Shown: positions 1 to 9,456, counted from the stretch's first letter. The stretch is 40,277 bases of DNA from Candidatus Endobugula sertula (GCA_001723645.1 MDLC01000031.1:1-40277); one strand, 5' to 3'. Notes: a model not told the origin generated them from the letters alone. Numbers and translations: made by a program.

Positions 1-33
1 CTCAAACCCTTGCAATTACTGGCCTAGAGCTAA

Positions 34-504
34 AAACCCAAATTTATTAAACTGTACATTTCTAACACTTATTTACATTATGGCAGCCTGGGGGCAAGTC
101 AGGAGAACTGTCCGGGATCGGACGACAAGAATTATTTGGGTTATCAATCAGGGGTGAGTTACATTGCCAATGAGGACAATCTCTTTAATCGTGCCTTGTC
201 CTATCAATACCAAACAATGGTAAAACACGCTAATAAATATACACGCAGAAGCTATAATAAATTTCATCTGTTGACGCGAGAAGAAACTCTCGATCTCAAT
301 GGTAATCGTCTGCGTGAACATAGATTCGAATATGCGGCATCTGGTGAGAGTATCTATAAACGATTGCCAGCCAGTTACTCCCTGCCAATCCAAAAAATAA
401 CGCAGTATTACACGCTGGGTTCATCGAAAAGCAGGCGTGTCTCGACACAAAGAACATACGATGATTATGGTAATACTACCAAATGGGCAGACGCACCACC
501 ATGA
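34..504 (+). pseudogene. 5' fragment of an RHS/YD-repeat protein, separated from the main part by a frameshift
   Basis: This frame is open from about base 34, just after stop codons at 25-27 and 31-33, and ends at a TGA at 502-504. It carries RHS-like text (EETLDLNGNRLREHRFEY, then TYDDYGNTTKWADAPP). The next frame resumes at once with TTMTYCPLSNTDHCQWDP. Adding one base in the GACGCACC stretch near 495 would give KWADGTTMTYC, matching the usual D-G-T-T-x-x-x-Y pattern of YD-repeat proteins. I therefore read this and the following gene as one interrupted gene. The true start is not visible: stops around 25-33 and the window edge cut it off. A TTG at 136 is the first nominal start and has no convincing ribosome-binding site. 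Confidence 0.7.
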
Positions 505-3500
505 CTTACTGCCCTTTGTCCAATACTGACCATTGCCAATGGGACCCTAAGGTTCCGTTCATCAAATATCCTCTGAAAAAGGTACATTATAGTCGTGATG
601 GCAGTGAATCCTTCACTAAAGACTACACGTATCATGCACTATCATCGCCACTGGGTTCAGGAAAACTGATTGTCAAACAGCAAGAGTCCGACAGCTACGG
701 ACAATCCCTCTTGAAACATCACCAATACACCTACCATCAGGACCCACAGCAATTTGGGTTTGGCTATCTGAAACGTGAAAAGATCAGTGCAGACAAGCAG
801 CAGATGTCCAGTGATTGGACGTATGCTCAACAGGGTGACGGTGCATATACCATACAAGAAACCGAACAAGATGGTAGCTCGATAACGCGGACGTTAAGTC
901 GCTACTATCGGCATCAGCAACTCCTGTCACTCGTCCGCAGTCAGGGAGGCAAAACGAGTCATCAGTATGATACCTTTGGTCGCTCTATCAACAAAACGCT
1001 CGAACTGGGCGACCACTCGACTCATAAGGTGACACAGTATGTGAATAACATGAGTGGGCACTATCGTGAAATAGTCCACTCCAATGGCTACAGGGAAAAA
1101 GTGGAGTACGATGGATTACATCGTAAAATTGCCGATTATGCTTGGCAGAATAACCGCTATGTGCAAACCGGCCAGTACCATTATAACATCGCCGGTCATC
1201 TGCAGAGCAAAACCTTATACAATACTGAAAATGGGGAGGCTTACCCATTAACAACGCACTACGAATACGATATATTCGGTCGAAAAACACGCATCACCAA
1301 CCCACTGGGTGTACAACACATTATTCATTATGATGATGTGCTGAATCAAGTTAGTCATACCCACCAGTCCACAGATGGCCAGTTTCTGGCGAGAAAAACC
1401 ACCACCAAAAACAACCAAAACAAAACCGTATCAGTGCTTCAGTACGACAAACATCATCAAGTCTACCACCAACAACATTTTCAGTATGATGGACTGGATC
1501 GCGTATCGAGCAAAACCGTCAATGGCAAGACCTCGCACATGACCTATCAAGTGAACCAACATCAACAAACAACCATCAGCCCGGTAGGGACTCAGACAAC
1601 CGTGCAATGGCACCCGATTTTGAAGAAAAAACCGGTCAAAATATGGCTCAATGGACAAAACTTGGGCACACTGGAATACGATACGCTGGGAAATGTCATT
1701 GCTTATACCAACCCGGAAGGGTATCAGAAAACAGCAAAACACAACGGTGCCCAGATACAGGAACAGTCTGATGCTATTGATAACCGTGTCGTTTACCACT
1801 ACAACAACCTGTTATTGACCGAAAAACACTACAATGGTCAAGAGGATTTTCGTCAGCATAGCTATCTCTACAATGAATATAACCGCCTTAGCCAAGTCAA
1901 CACTCCCAACCAAACGACATTTTACCACTACACACCCGACGGCAAGTTAAAGGAGAAACGTGATCGCTACACACTGAATCAGCACTTGCCAGATTATACG
2001 TTATCGCATGTCTATGACCGTTTGCGACAACCGGTACAAGTCAGTGACAATCAGGGTAATCAGCTCAGATCGGTAAGAAATACCCACGGTCAGCGAGTAG
2101 CAATCCAGTACAATGGTCAACCACTTTATCACTTTGATTATGATACGTTTGGCCGCCTCTCTGCCTATACTCGGGGTTCCGTCAAAACTGAATATGAGTA
2201 TGATGAGTTTTCGCGCAAGGTTAAGGTGCGTCATAGTGATGGCGATATCGAGCAAGAATCCTATGAGATTGACTACAATACGGACCATCAAATTATCCAG
2301 ATCACCACCCGTAAGGCACACTACTCTCATCAGCTCATTGAGAAATATGACTATGATAAAGCTAACAGATTGATCAGCTATGACTGTAGTGGACCCTGTT
2401 CACTGATCAGTGCCCATTATGCTTATGACCTCAATAACAATATGATACGGGCTCGTATAAGAGAGGCTGATGGCACTGAAAGAGTGGATAGCTATCACTA
2501 TGACAACCGCAACCCGGTTAAGCTGACGCAAGTCAACCACCATACGGAAGGTTGGAAAGCACTCGTATACAACGCGAATGGCCAATTGACTCAGTATGGT
2601 GACTATACTTACCAGTACAACGCAAGAGGCAAACTGGCCAACACCTATAACCGTCGGACGAATAAGACGGTTAACTATCACTACAATAGTGCGGGTCATA
2701 TCATCAGCCAGCAGGTTGGAAAGAATGCTCCGGAAGTCAACTACTATCATGGAAATGCTCTCATTTACCAGCGTCAGGGAGAACAGTCTCGCTTTTCGGT
2801 AGATAAACGTCAACAAGTGGTGATCAGTCCTTCAGGATGTATAACCTACCGTCTGTATTCGCCAGTCAATAACATCAGCGCAGAGAAGTGCAACACGGAA
2901 TGGGCGGCGTATAGCTACAGACCCTTTGGACAGCAACATGTGGAACTGGGACAGCCAGGGCGTCTGGGTTTCCAGGGCAATCCGCATGATGATGTCACAG
3001 GGGATGTATGGTTTGGTCGAGGGACTCGGGGGTATTCTCCAGAGTTACGACGATTTACAACCATGGACAGTCTCTCTCCCTTTGGCAAAGGGGGATTCAA
3101 TGGTTACACCTATGGCCTAAACAACCCAATTAACACGACTGACCCCAGTGGCCACTTTGTCGTCGCGCTGCTACTTACCTTGATGGATGTAGTCGCTGCG
3201 GTGGGTGAAGAATTAGCGGATATGGCTCTTGGAGCAGGGGCGGCGGGTGAAAATGCTGCCTCTACGGAGCTTGTCGGAGGCGGGGCCGCAGAAGCCACAA
3301 GTCAAGCAGCCAGGGGGACAGCAGCGACGAATGGAGTCGACCCCTATTATCGCCCCGATTTATATCAGCGTTTAGAGAGTATTAATGAATTAAGACCCAG
3401 ACAGACTTCAGAGGCAAGGAGGACAACCCTAAGATATCCCAACCCCAACAGCTATGATTACACAACCCATAGCGCACAAAACGATTACGATTTTTCAAAC

Positions 3501-3971
3501 ACGTATAGCCGAGACAGAATCACTTTTATCAGCAATAGGAGACACCCTAGGGTGACCATACATGCAACGGATGCCACAAGAGTGCAATTTTTGCAGGCTG
3601 CACAGGAACTTGGACACTATGGAATGATGCCCAGACAGTTTGTACGCAGCAACGTCCTTAATGAAGGCGTTATAAGTGTTATACAGAGCTACGAAAGCGG
3701 TAGTGAAGAATTTTTGCAGGCATTTTTGCGTAATACCGATAATGGTCGTTCCTCCTGGCGTATTGCCAATGAGTTTGGTATGAACATTGACTCTGCCACA
3801 CATGAGTTTGGGAATGTCACTATGGAGTTATCTCCCAAATTGGATCCTGGTCCATTGCAACACAGCTTGCCACCAAGGGGGGCCCTACCCAATATGGAGG
3901 AGGGCCGCATGTCACCACTACCGGGTACACCTCCACCCCCTTATGGTGACGTTATAATACTTCCTCATTAG
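483..3971 (+). CDS. RHS/YD-repeat toxin-complex-like protein with variable C-terminal domain
   Basis: This 1162-residue frame is filled with tyrosine-rich YD repeats (for example YEYDIFGRKTRITNPLG and YDTFGRLSAYTRGS) that in RHS and Tc B/C proteins form a hollow beta-cocoon around a toxic C-terminus. The core closes near residue 890 with FNGYTYGLNNPINTTDPSGH, equivalent to the classic N-P-x(3)-x-D-P-x-G end where these proteins cleave themselves. After it come a hydrophobic, Ala/Gly-rich stretch (about 893-930) and some 230 residues I cannot assign to a toxin family, ending in a proline-rich tail with PPPPY. The ATG at 483 is probably not the real start; the protein continues upstream through a frameshift. 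No immunity-like gene follows, and the next gene is a pilin on the other strand. Self-cleavage and toxicity are inferred from the family. Confidence 0.8.
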   Translation: MGRRTTMTYCPLSNTDHCQWDPKVPFIKYPLKKVHYSRDGSESFTKDYTYHALSSPLGSGKLIVKQQESDSYGQSLLKHHQYTYHQDPQQFGFGYLKREKISADKQQMSSDWTYAQQGDGAYTIQETEQDGSSITRTLSRYYRHQQLLSLVRSQGGKTSHQYDTFGRSINKTLELGDHSTHKVTQYVNNMSGHYREIVHSNGYREKVEYDGLHRKIADYAWQNNRYVQTGQYHYNIAGHLQSKTLYNTENGEAYPLTTHYEYDIFGRKTRITNPLGVQHIIHYDDVLNQVSHTHQSTDGQFLARKTTTKNNQNKTVSVLQYDKHHQVYHQQHFQYDGLDRVSSKTVNGKTSHMTYQVNQHQQTTISPVGTQTTVQWHPILKKKPVKIWLNGQNLGTLEYDTLGNVIAYTNPEGYQKTAKHNGAQIQEQSDAIDNRVVYHYNNLLLTEKHYNGQEDFRQHSYLYNEYNRLSQVNTPNQTTFYHYTPDGKLKEKRDRYTLNQHLPDYTLSHVYDRLRQPVQVSDNQGNQLRSVRNTHGQRVAIQYNGQPLYHFDYDTFGRLSAYTRGSVKTEYEYDEFSRKVKVRHSDGDIEQESYEIDYNTDHQIIQITTRKAHYSHQLIEKYDYDKANRLISYDCSGPCSLISAHYAYDLNNNMIRARIREADGTERVDSYHYDNRNPVKLTQVNHHTEGWKALVYNANGQLTQYGDYTYQYNARGKLANTYNRRTNKTVNYHYNSAGHIISQQVGKNAPEVNYYHGNALIYQRQGEQSRFSVDKRQQVVISPSGCITYRLYSPVNNISAEKCNTEWAAYSYRPFGQQHVELGQPGRLGFQGNPHDDVTGDVWFGRGTRGYSPELRRFTTMDSLSPFGKGGFNGYTYGLNNPINTTDPSGHFVVALLLTLMDVVAAVGEELADMALGAGAAGENAASTELVGGGAAEATSQAARGTAATNGVDPYYRPDLYQRLESINELRPRQTSEARRTTLRYPNPNSYDYTTHSAQNDYDFSNTYSRDRITFISNRRHPRVTIHATDATRVQFLQAAQELGHYGMMPRQFVRSNVLNEGVISVIQSYESGSEEFLQAFLRNTDNGRSSWRIANEFGMNIDSATHEFGNVTMELSPKLDPGPLQHSLPPRGALPNMEEGRMSPLPGTPPPPYGDVIILPH

Positions 3972-4178
3972 CATTTAAACTCAGACAAATAATATTGTGC
4001 ATATTCAGGGCGAATAGCATGATAAGTACTAGGTAATGCACTCTTTAAATTAGCGCAAAACATGAGTGAATATTATGAATGTGCGCCCCGGAAAAGGCAT
4101 CATCAACAAACTGAATAATCGCCACAACCACCAGTACTACGCTAAAGATAGCTGTAACGATTAAAACTTTAAAAAGAA

Positions 4179-4619
4179 TTATTGAACACCATAGGCAGTA
4201 AAAGTCGCATCAGGAACATCTGCAACATCATAAGCATTATTTCCATTTGAATCGTAACTGACAGTACACAAAGATGCAGAACCTTCTGTGGCCACATTAC
4301 TACCGGCAATATCAGTCCCTGTCGTGGTTTCAATATAGTAATCAGAATCCAAACCTCCTTCGAGTAAACCACCCACATCATCACAAGTATCAACTGTAGT
4401 GGGAACGGTAGCTGTTAAACCCGCATCATTCGCAATATTCTGCACATGATTCAAGCTGGCAGCACTGGCTAACGAACCCGCTATACCTTCAACGGCAGCG
4501 TTTTTTGCCGAACCAGACAAATCGACAAAACGGGGAACAGCCGTAGCGGCCAACACGCCTAAAATAACAATCACGGCCATCAGTTCAATTAAGGTAAAAC
4601 CCGTGGCTTTTCTCTTCAT
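4179..4619 (-). CDS. mshA: MSHA-type type IV major pilin
   Basis: A 146-residue prepilin. The short basic leader MKRKATG is followed by FTLIELMAVIVILGVLAATA, so prepilin peptidase would cut after Gly7 and methylate Phe8, and the Glu at mature position 5 is present. The hydrophobic N-terminal helix packs the pilus core. The rest is a small pilin head with two cysteines (VDTCDD and ASLCTVSYD) that could form the usual C-terminal disulfide loop. It lies last in the msh cluster, 251 bp beyond mshG, a gap long enough for its own promoter, as befits an abundant subunit. The genes that usually follow (mshC, D, O, P, Q) are absent; an RHS gene faces it instead. It could be a minor pilin, but its size and position favour the major one. 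Confidence 0.88.
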   Translation of the reverse strand: MKRKATGFTLIELMAVIVILGVLAATAVPRFVDLSGSAKNAAVEGIAGSLASAASLNHVQNIANDAGLTATVPTTVDTCDDVGGLLEGGLDSDYYIETTTGTDIAGSNVATEGSASLCTVSYDSNGNNAYDVADVPDATFTAYGVQ

Positions 4620-4701
4620 GTAATACTCCAGTATTCACCCAATTAAAACATGACTAATGCGGTACTTGAAAAGGATACCTCTATATTAACTATAGCGCTG
4701 G

Positions 4702-4715
4702 GGCACAATAGTGCC
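4702..4715 (-). promoter_or_regulatory. Small inverted repeat in the mshG-mshA gap
   Basis: GGCAC-4 bases-GTGCC is a perfect 5-bp inverted repeat about 85 bp upstream of the mshA start, with an AT-rich stretch including TATAGT downstream on the minus strand. It could be an attenuator after mshG or an operator for a separate mshA promoter. There is no U-run directly after it, so a classical terminator is unlikely. Apart from this the 251-bp gap shows nothing I can name. Confidence 0.3.
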
Positions 4716-4870
4716 ACCTTAAAACTAGATAGATATGGAATAGAAAGTAATAAATTTAGAAAATAATATAGCGGTAAATCTTTATGTAAACGACTGTAAA
4801 AAGCACATCAAAGTAGTCAATACATAAAGAAAAGCAAGATAGAAATAATAACAACTCACACTCAATAACC

Positions 4871-6100
4871 TTACCGCTGAATATTAAACATCTCCCACAT
4901 GGGTAGAAATATACCTAAAGCCAATACCACTATAAATCCCGCCATGACAAGAATTAATATCGGCTCAATCTTTGAACTGAGACTTTTAAGATCGTAATCT
5001 ACTTCACGCTCATAAGACTCAGCCACCTCTATTAACAAATTATCTATTTGACCACTATTTTCACCAATATTAATCATTTGCAATATTAACGGTGAAAACA
5101 TGTTGCTTCGATAATGCGTTCGATAAATACTATCGCCACGTTCTATACCTGATTTTATCTTACGAATTTTTAACGACAAATAAACATTATCGATAATCTC
5201 AGCACATAGTTCGATCGCTGTATTTAAGGGTAATCCCTCACTCACCATTAAAGAAAAGGACCGAACATAACGGGATATAGCCGCTTTATTAATTAAAGGA
5301 CCAATAATAGGGATAAACAATTTTATCCTGTGCCATACCAATTTTCCCTCTGGAGTTTTAACCCAGAATATCAATCCTGTAATAGCGGATAACATCGCAA
5401 CAATGACCAGCCACCAAAATTGAATAAAAAACTGAGACGTCGCTAATAAAACTTTAGTCGCTATTGGCAATTCTGCACCAAAACGGCCAAACATATTAGC
5501 AAATGCGGGTATTACCATAAGGTTTACAACAAACAGGGCAATAACCATTGCTGACAGTACAAAAGAGGGATAACGCAAGGCAGCTTTCATGGCTTTTTTG
5601 GTTTCCATATCCCGTCCAATATAAATACTCATTTGCCAAAAAATTTCATCCAACCTGCCAGTACTCTCACCTATTTTCACCATCCCAATAAAAAGATTGT
5701 TAAAAATATTGCGATGATACTTCATAGATTGAGAAAGGCTTAGACCTGATTCCAACCTATGAATAATATCTTGCAGTGCACCTTGCAAAACACCAGGAGG
5801 AATACTAGACGACAAGGCTTCTAAACCCTGAATCAGTGGCAAACCTGCTTTATTGATCGTTCGCATTTGCCGACAAAACATAATTAATTGATCATTATCA
5901 ATACCTTTTTTTACTATTAAGTATTGACTTAGAATATCACCAAATTTTTTTTGTAACTCTTGTTCTTCAATGTTTATTGGTGTAATTCTTTTTTCCGAAA
6001 GGTAATGCAACACATCATTTTCAGTAGCCCGCTCGATACACCCACGAATTGCCATTCCTTTTTCATTGCGACCATAATAAGCAAAGTTAGCCATCGTCAT
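4871..6100 (-). CDS. mshG: MSHA pilus inner-membrane platform protein MshG
   Basis: A 409-residue GspF/PilC-family protein, the polytopic inner-membrane platform on which the assembly ATPase acts. Two T2SSF repeats are visible, roughly residues 70-195 (FCRQMRTINKAGLPLIQGLEAL) and 275-395 (RYVRSFSLMVSEGLPLNTAIEL), each followed by a membrane segment; a third hydrophobic segment ends the protein (ILVMAGFIVVLALGIFLPMW). The length is normal for the family. It starts 5 bp after mshE, so the two are co-transcribed. ATG codons at 6100 and 6094 are both possible starts. Confidence 0.92.
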   Translation of the reverse strand: MTMANFAYYGRNEKGMAIRGCIERATENDVLHYLSEKRITPINIEEQELQKKFGDILSQYLIVKKGIDNDQLIMFCRQMRTINKAGLPLIQGLEALSSSIPPGVLQGALQDIIHRLESGLSLSQSMKYHRNIFNNLFIGMVKIGESTGRLDEIFWQMSIYIGRDMETKKAMKAALRYPSFVLSAMVIALFVVNLMVIPAFANMFGRFGAELPIATKVLLATSQFFIQFWWLVIVAMLSAITGLIFWVKTPEGKLVWHRIKLFIPIIGPLINKAAISRYVRSFSLMVSEGLPLNTAIELCAEIIDNVYLSLKIRKIKSGIERGDSIYRTHYRSNMFSPLILQMINIGENSGQIDNLLIEVAESYEREVDYDLKSLSSKIEPILILVMAGFIVVLALGIFLPMWEMFNIQR

Positions 6101-6105
6101 CGAAC

Positions 6106-7794
6106 CTATACAAAAATTCGTTGCATTTCATCAAGAGAGGTATGCCCTGCTTCCACTAAAGAAAATACACTGTCACTCAAGGTTGAATAAGCTTCCGATG
6201 CCAATGCTAGCTCAGTAAATGCTTGTATATCTCCCTCTCTCAAGGTACTCGCTAATTCATCAGTAATTGTTAAATACTCAAATACTCCCACACGGCCACG
6301 ATAACCTGTATTCAAGCAATGAACACAGCCATTAGCTTGATATACATCTATGTTTTGCTGTTTTTCAGACAACATATAATGATATTTTTTATCAACTACC
6401 ACCTTCCTTTTACAAGACGGGCATAATTTTCTAACTAGACGCTGTGCGACAATTGTCTTTAAGGATGAGGCCACCAAAAATGGGTCAACCCCCATGTCAA
6501 TCAGTCGTAAAGCTGAACTAATTGCATCATTGGTATGCAAGGTAGATAAAACCAGATGACCCGTCATTGCTGCACGCAGTGCAATTTCTGCCGATTCTCC
6601 ATCACGTATTTCCCCCACCAGTAAAATATCCGGATCCTGACGCAAAGTAGATCGCAGTACTTTAGAAAAGCTCAAGCCAATCTTTTCATTAATCTGTACC
6701 TGACTTAATCTCGGCAAACGATATTCAACAGGGTCTTCAACGGTAATAATTTTTTTATCGGGGCAGTTAAGCTCGGATAACGCCGCATATAAAGAGGTTG
6801 TTTTACCACTTCCCGTTGGTCCTGTCACTAATATCAAGCCATAAGGTCTTGCTATAGCCTTGCGAAACGTCAGCATCATTTTTTGATCCATGCCAACCTC
6901 TTCCAAACTTTTAACACCCTCATCCATAGCCAACAAACGCATGACTACAGATTCTCCATATTGAATTGGCATAGTAGAAATACGCACATCAATATTCTTT
7001 GTCTTAATTTTAAGATTAAATCGACCATCCTGGGGAATACGTTTTTCAGAAATATCCAGACTAGACATTAATTTCAATTTCACCACAAGTGCAGATGCAA
7101 CACGTTTTTCATTTAACACTTGTTCAGACAATACACCATCAATACGCTGTCGAATTCTGAGCACTTTTTCATCAGGTTCAATGTGAATATCTGATGCTTT
7201 ATACTTAATAGCCTCTTCAAATATTTTTAATAACAACTTGGCAACTGGAGCTTCATCAGTACTTGAATCCTGTACAATATCGTCAATATCTAAAGATTCT
7301 TCTGTTAGACCCTCATTAATTTCCTTAACTAGGGACGCAATTTTCTCAGATTCACCATAGGATGTATCTAACACTTCCAATAATTCGGATTCTCTGACAA
7401 TAACAGGTTCTACAGGGAGACCAAAAAATTTTTCAACTTCATCAAGGCAAAAGATATCACTTGGGTCAGACATACCCAAGATCACTTTGTCAGCTGTTTT
7501 TTTAAGAACAGAAACTCGAAACCGCCTAGCAATAGTTTCTTTTAAAGAACGAACGTCATCTCTACTATAGCTAAATGTTTTAATATCAACAAAAGGGATA
7601 TCCAATTGCTTGGATAAAATGTTCAGCAATATAGATTCATCAACGAAACCTAAAGTAATCAGCGTTTTACCTAATTTACCACCTGATATTGTTTGCTTTT
7701 TTAAAGCATACTCCAATTGTTCATTAGAGATCACTCCCTCTTCGACCAAGAGATCACCGACACGTATTTTTCCAGTCATATTTTTGGTTAACAT
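6106..7794 (-). CDS. mshE: MSHA pilus extension ATPase MshE
   Basis: A 562-residue GspE/PilB-family hexameric ATPase that powers pilus extension at the inner-membrane base. The N-terminal MshEN region has two successive L-G-x-x-L-type motifs (RVGDLLVEEGVIS near 11-23 and KLGKTLITLGFVD near 40-52), the fold that binds cyclic di-GMP in MshE. Walker A is GPTGSGKTT at 325-333, the Walker B region is ILLVGEIRD around 390-398, and the TGHLVLSTLHTNDA segment follows. A tetracysteine zinc site is present (C458, C461, C490, C493). The length is complete. It begins 2 bp after mshL stops. Control of pilus output by cyclic di-GMP is expected from the family rather than shown here. Confidence 0.95.
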   Translation of the reverse strand: MLTKNMTGKIRVGDLLVEEGVISNEQLEYALKKQTISGGKLGKTLITLGFVDESILLNILSKQLDIPFVDIKTFSYSRDDVRSLKETIARRFRVSVLKKTADKVILGMSDPSDIFCLDEVEKFFGLPVEPVIVRESELLEVLDTSYGESEKIASLVKEINEGLTEESLDIDDIVQDSSTDEAPVAKLLLKIFEEAIKYKASDIHIEPDEKVLRIRQRIDGVLSEQVLNEKRVASALVVKLKLMSSLDISEKRIPQDGRFNLKIKTKNIDVRISTMPIQYGESVVMRLLAMDEGVKSLEEVGMDQKMMLTFRKAIARPYGLILVTGPTGSGKTTSLYAALSELNCPDKKIITVEDPVEYRLPRLSQVQINEKIGLSFSKVLRSTLRQDPDILLVGEIRDGESAEIALRAAMTGHLVLSTLHTNDAISSALRLIDMGVDPFLVASSLKTIVAQRLVRKLCPSCKRKVVVDKKYHYMLSEKQQNIDVYQANGCVHCLNTGYRGRVGVFEYLTITDELASTLREGDIQAFTELALASEAYSTLSDSVFSLVEAGHTSLDEMQRIFV

Positions 7795-7796
7795 AA

Positions 7797-8708
7797 TTAC
7801 TCGGTTATTGCCCCTGCCGATACGGAATGATGACCAAGATGATGAACTCTATTTTGACTTCTCTTCACATCATCAATCCATGAATCTTGCTCTATAACAA
7901 TCGGTTTTAACAAAATAACCAACTCCGATTTTAATCGGATATCGCTCTCTGTCTTAAACGAGCCACTAATCACTGGAGTATCAGCTAAACCTGGCCGCCT
8001 GCCTTTAGTATTAGAAATTCTTTCCTGCATCAAACCACCTAAGACAATAACCTGGCCACTTTCTGCTTTAACAATACTGTCAGACTCTCTGATATCTCTC
8101 AATGCTAGTGGCAAACTAAATGTTTCATTACCGACCACAATATTTTTCTGTTCTTCAGTGACTGTACTAACGACTGGATGTATATGTAAAATCACCCCCT
8201 CTTCATCTGAAATTTGAGGCGTTACATCTAAAGAAATACCACTAAAAAAAGAAGAAAGTTCTATACCAGGGGAATTGGTTGTTGAAGACGCATTCGATAT
8301 GGTTGAGTTAGAAATTCCCGTCACAAAAAAACGATCAGAGCCAACACGAATAACTGCTTTTTGATTATTTACGGTTGAAACCCTTGGACTGGATAGTACC
8401 TGAAGCTCTCCCTGTGTTTCCAACAAAGACAATAATAAGCTGACATCAGAAATCCTAACCAGAGAAGAGAAAATTTCACCGACTCCCTCAGATATTTCAT
8501 TAATCCCAACACCTGAATCAAAAGTACTGGCATTACGCCCCAACAATAGCTGACCACTAATTTGATTCCAATTAATACCCGTCTGATAGTTTTCGTTTAA
8601 TTGAACTTCTAGTATTTTAGCCTCAATAATAACTTGGCGTTTAACACTCAACCTCGCTTTATTCAAAAATTCTCTCACTGCTTCTAATTCATTTGGCATG
8701 GCTGTCAC
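7797..8708 (-). CDS. mshL: MSHA secretin MshL, C-terminal half (frameshifted from the N-terminal half)
   Basis: These 303 residues hold the secretin domain that forms the outer-membrane channel for the pilus: the QVIIEAKILEVQLNENYQTG entry, LSSPRVSTVNNQKAVIRVG, and the closing SGQVIVLGGLMQE signature. The GTG at 8708 lies inside the protein, not at a real start. Reading the same frame upstream to 8757 gives KRKVITNPQTGVAIV, which joins in sequence to the N-terminal half across the A9 run at 8758-8766. With one A fewer the two halves fuse into a protein of about 550 residues, the normal MshL size. As the sequence stands the secretin domain would not be made unless slippage occurs. Confidence 0.85.
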   Translation of the reverse strand: MTAMPNELEAVREFLNKARLSVKRQVIIEAKILEVQLNENYQTGINWNQISGQLLLGRNASTFDSGVGINEISEGVGEIFSSLVRISDVSLLLSLLETQGELQVLSSPRVSTVNNQKAVIRVGSDRFFVTGISNSTISNASSTTNSPGIELSSFFSGISLDVTPQISDEEGVILHIHPVVSTVTEEQKNIVVGNETFSLPLALRDIRESDSIVKAESGQVIVLGGLMQERISNTKGRRPGLADTPVISGSFKTESDIRLKSELVILLKPIVIEQDSWIDDVKRSQNRVHHLGHHSVSAGAITE

Positions 8709-8754
8709 TATCGCAACCCCCGTCTGAGGGTTAGTAATAACTTTTCGTTTATCA

Positions 8755-9456
8755 TTATTTTTTTTTATTCACACCAATCAGTTGCGATAAGGCACTATTT
8801 AAAGAAGCCCAAAAATTTGTTTCACTACGAGTTTGTATACGAGAACCAGAGTTTATAACACCACCACCTTCAACCAGACTGGCAGATTGATTAGATGACT
8901 GTTCACCTGATTGAGAAGATGATTCAACATTTCCAGTTAATACACTAGTATCTGAAACACCCACACGCTGGACATCAATATAATTTATAGGGAAAATTTC
9001 TGTTCTTAACTTTTTGGGAAAGATAGTGTAAATAGCATTATTATACTTATAATCAAAGCCATAGACTTCCCTCATTACATTCAATACTTCTTTAACCGTT
9101 ACACTTTTAAGATTAAGCGTTATCTCACCCGTAACATCAGGATGAACAACAATATTATTGCCAGCTCCCGTCATCAAGTTGACAAAAAAAATGTCTGCTG
9201 GAAGGCGGTCTGTTTTAATCGTAAAACGATATTCATCTTCAATTTCTTCTTTTTTTAAATAGTTTTTTCTAATAGCACTAGCTTTTTTATTAGCCTCCTG
9301 TTTTATTTTTTCAGATTTTTTATATTCATCGATTTCTTGCTGTATTTTTTTCATCTCATGACTAACGATGGGCTTAACCCTCTTACTGCCACATCCAGAA
9401 ATAGATACAATCAAACAAAAACAAAGTAAAAAATAAAATTTAATGAATAACTTCAC
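8755..9456 (-). CDS. mshL: MSHA secretin MshL, N-terminal half (lipoprotein signal plus secretin N-domains)
   Basis: These 233 residues start with a lipoprotein signal (hydrophobic stretch then SISGC lipobox, Cys near residue 22), then a charged linker and a secretin-type N domain (FFVNLMTGAGNNIVVHPDV; VKEVLNVMREVYGFDYKY). The frame ends at a TAA right after a run of nine A residues (GVNKKK-stop). The start is the GTG at 9456, which overlaps mshK by 17 bp and has GAGGTGA just upstream. Removing one A from the run continues the frame directly into the secretin domain at 8757. The gene is therefore either phase-variable, slippage-expressed, broken, or affected by a sequencing error at the homopolymer. 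Confidence 0.85.
   Translation of the reverse strand: MKLFIKFYFLLCFCLIVSISGCGSKRVKPIVSHEMKKIQQEIDEYKKSEKIKQEANKKASAIRKNYLKKEEIEDEYRFTIKTDRLPADIFFVNLMTGAGNNIVVHPDVTGEITLNLKSVTVKEVLNVMREVYGFDYKYNNAIYTIFPKKLRTEIFPINYIDVQRVGVSDTSVLTGNVESSSQSGEQSSNQSASLVEGGGVINSGSRIQTRSETNFWASLNSALSQLIGVNKKK
8758..8766 (-). other. A9 homopolymer frameshift site within mshL
   Basis: Nine consecutive A residues on the coding strand sit exactly at the point where the mshL reading frame breaks. An 8-A version would be in frame. Runs this long are known substrates for replication slippage and for transcriptional slippage by RNA polymerase. Which applies here cannot be told from one sequence. Confidence 0.75.

Noticed and set aside
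4080-4170. Minus-strand hydrophobic reading (LIVTAIFSVVLVVVAIIQ) just after mshA
   Set aside because: No usable start codon or ribosome-binding site in frame; not enough to call a small membrane protein.
4685-4720. Sigma-54 promoter upstream of mshA (TGGCAC followed by TTGTGC)
   Set aside because: The spacing between GG and GC is 9 rather than 10 bases, and the motif is explained by the inverted repeat.
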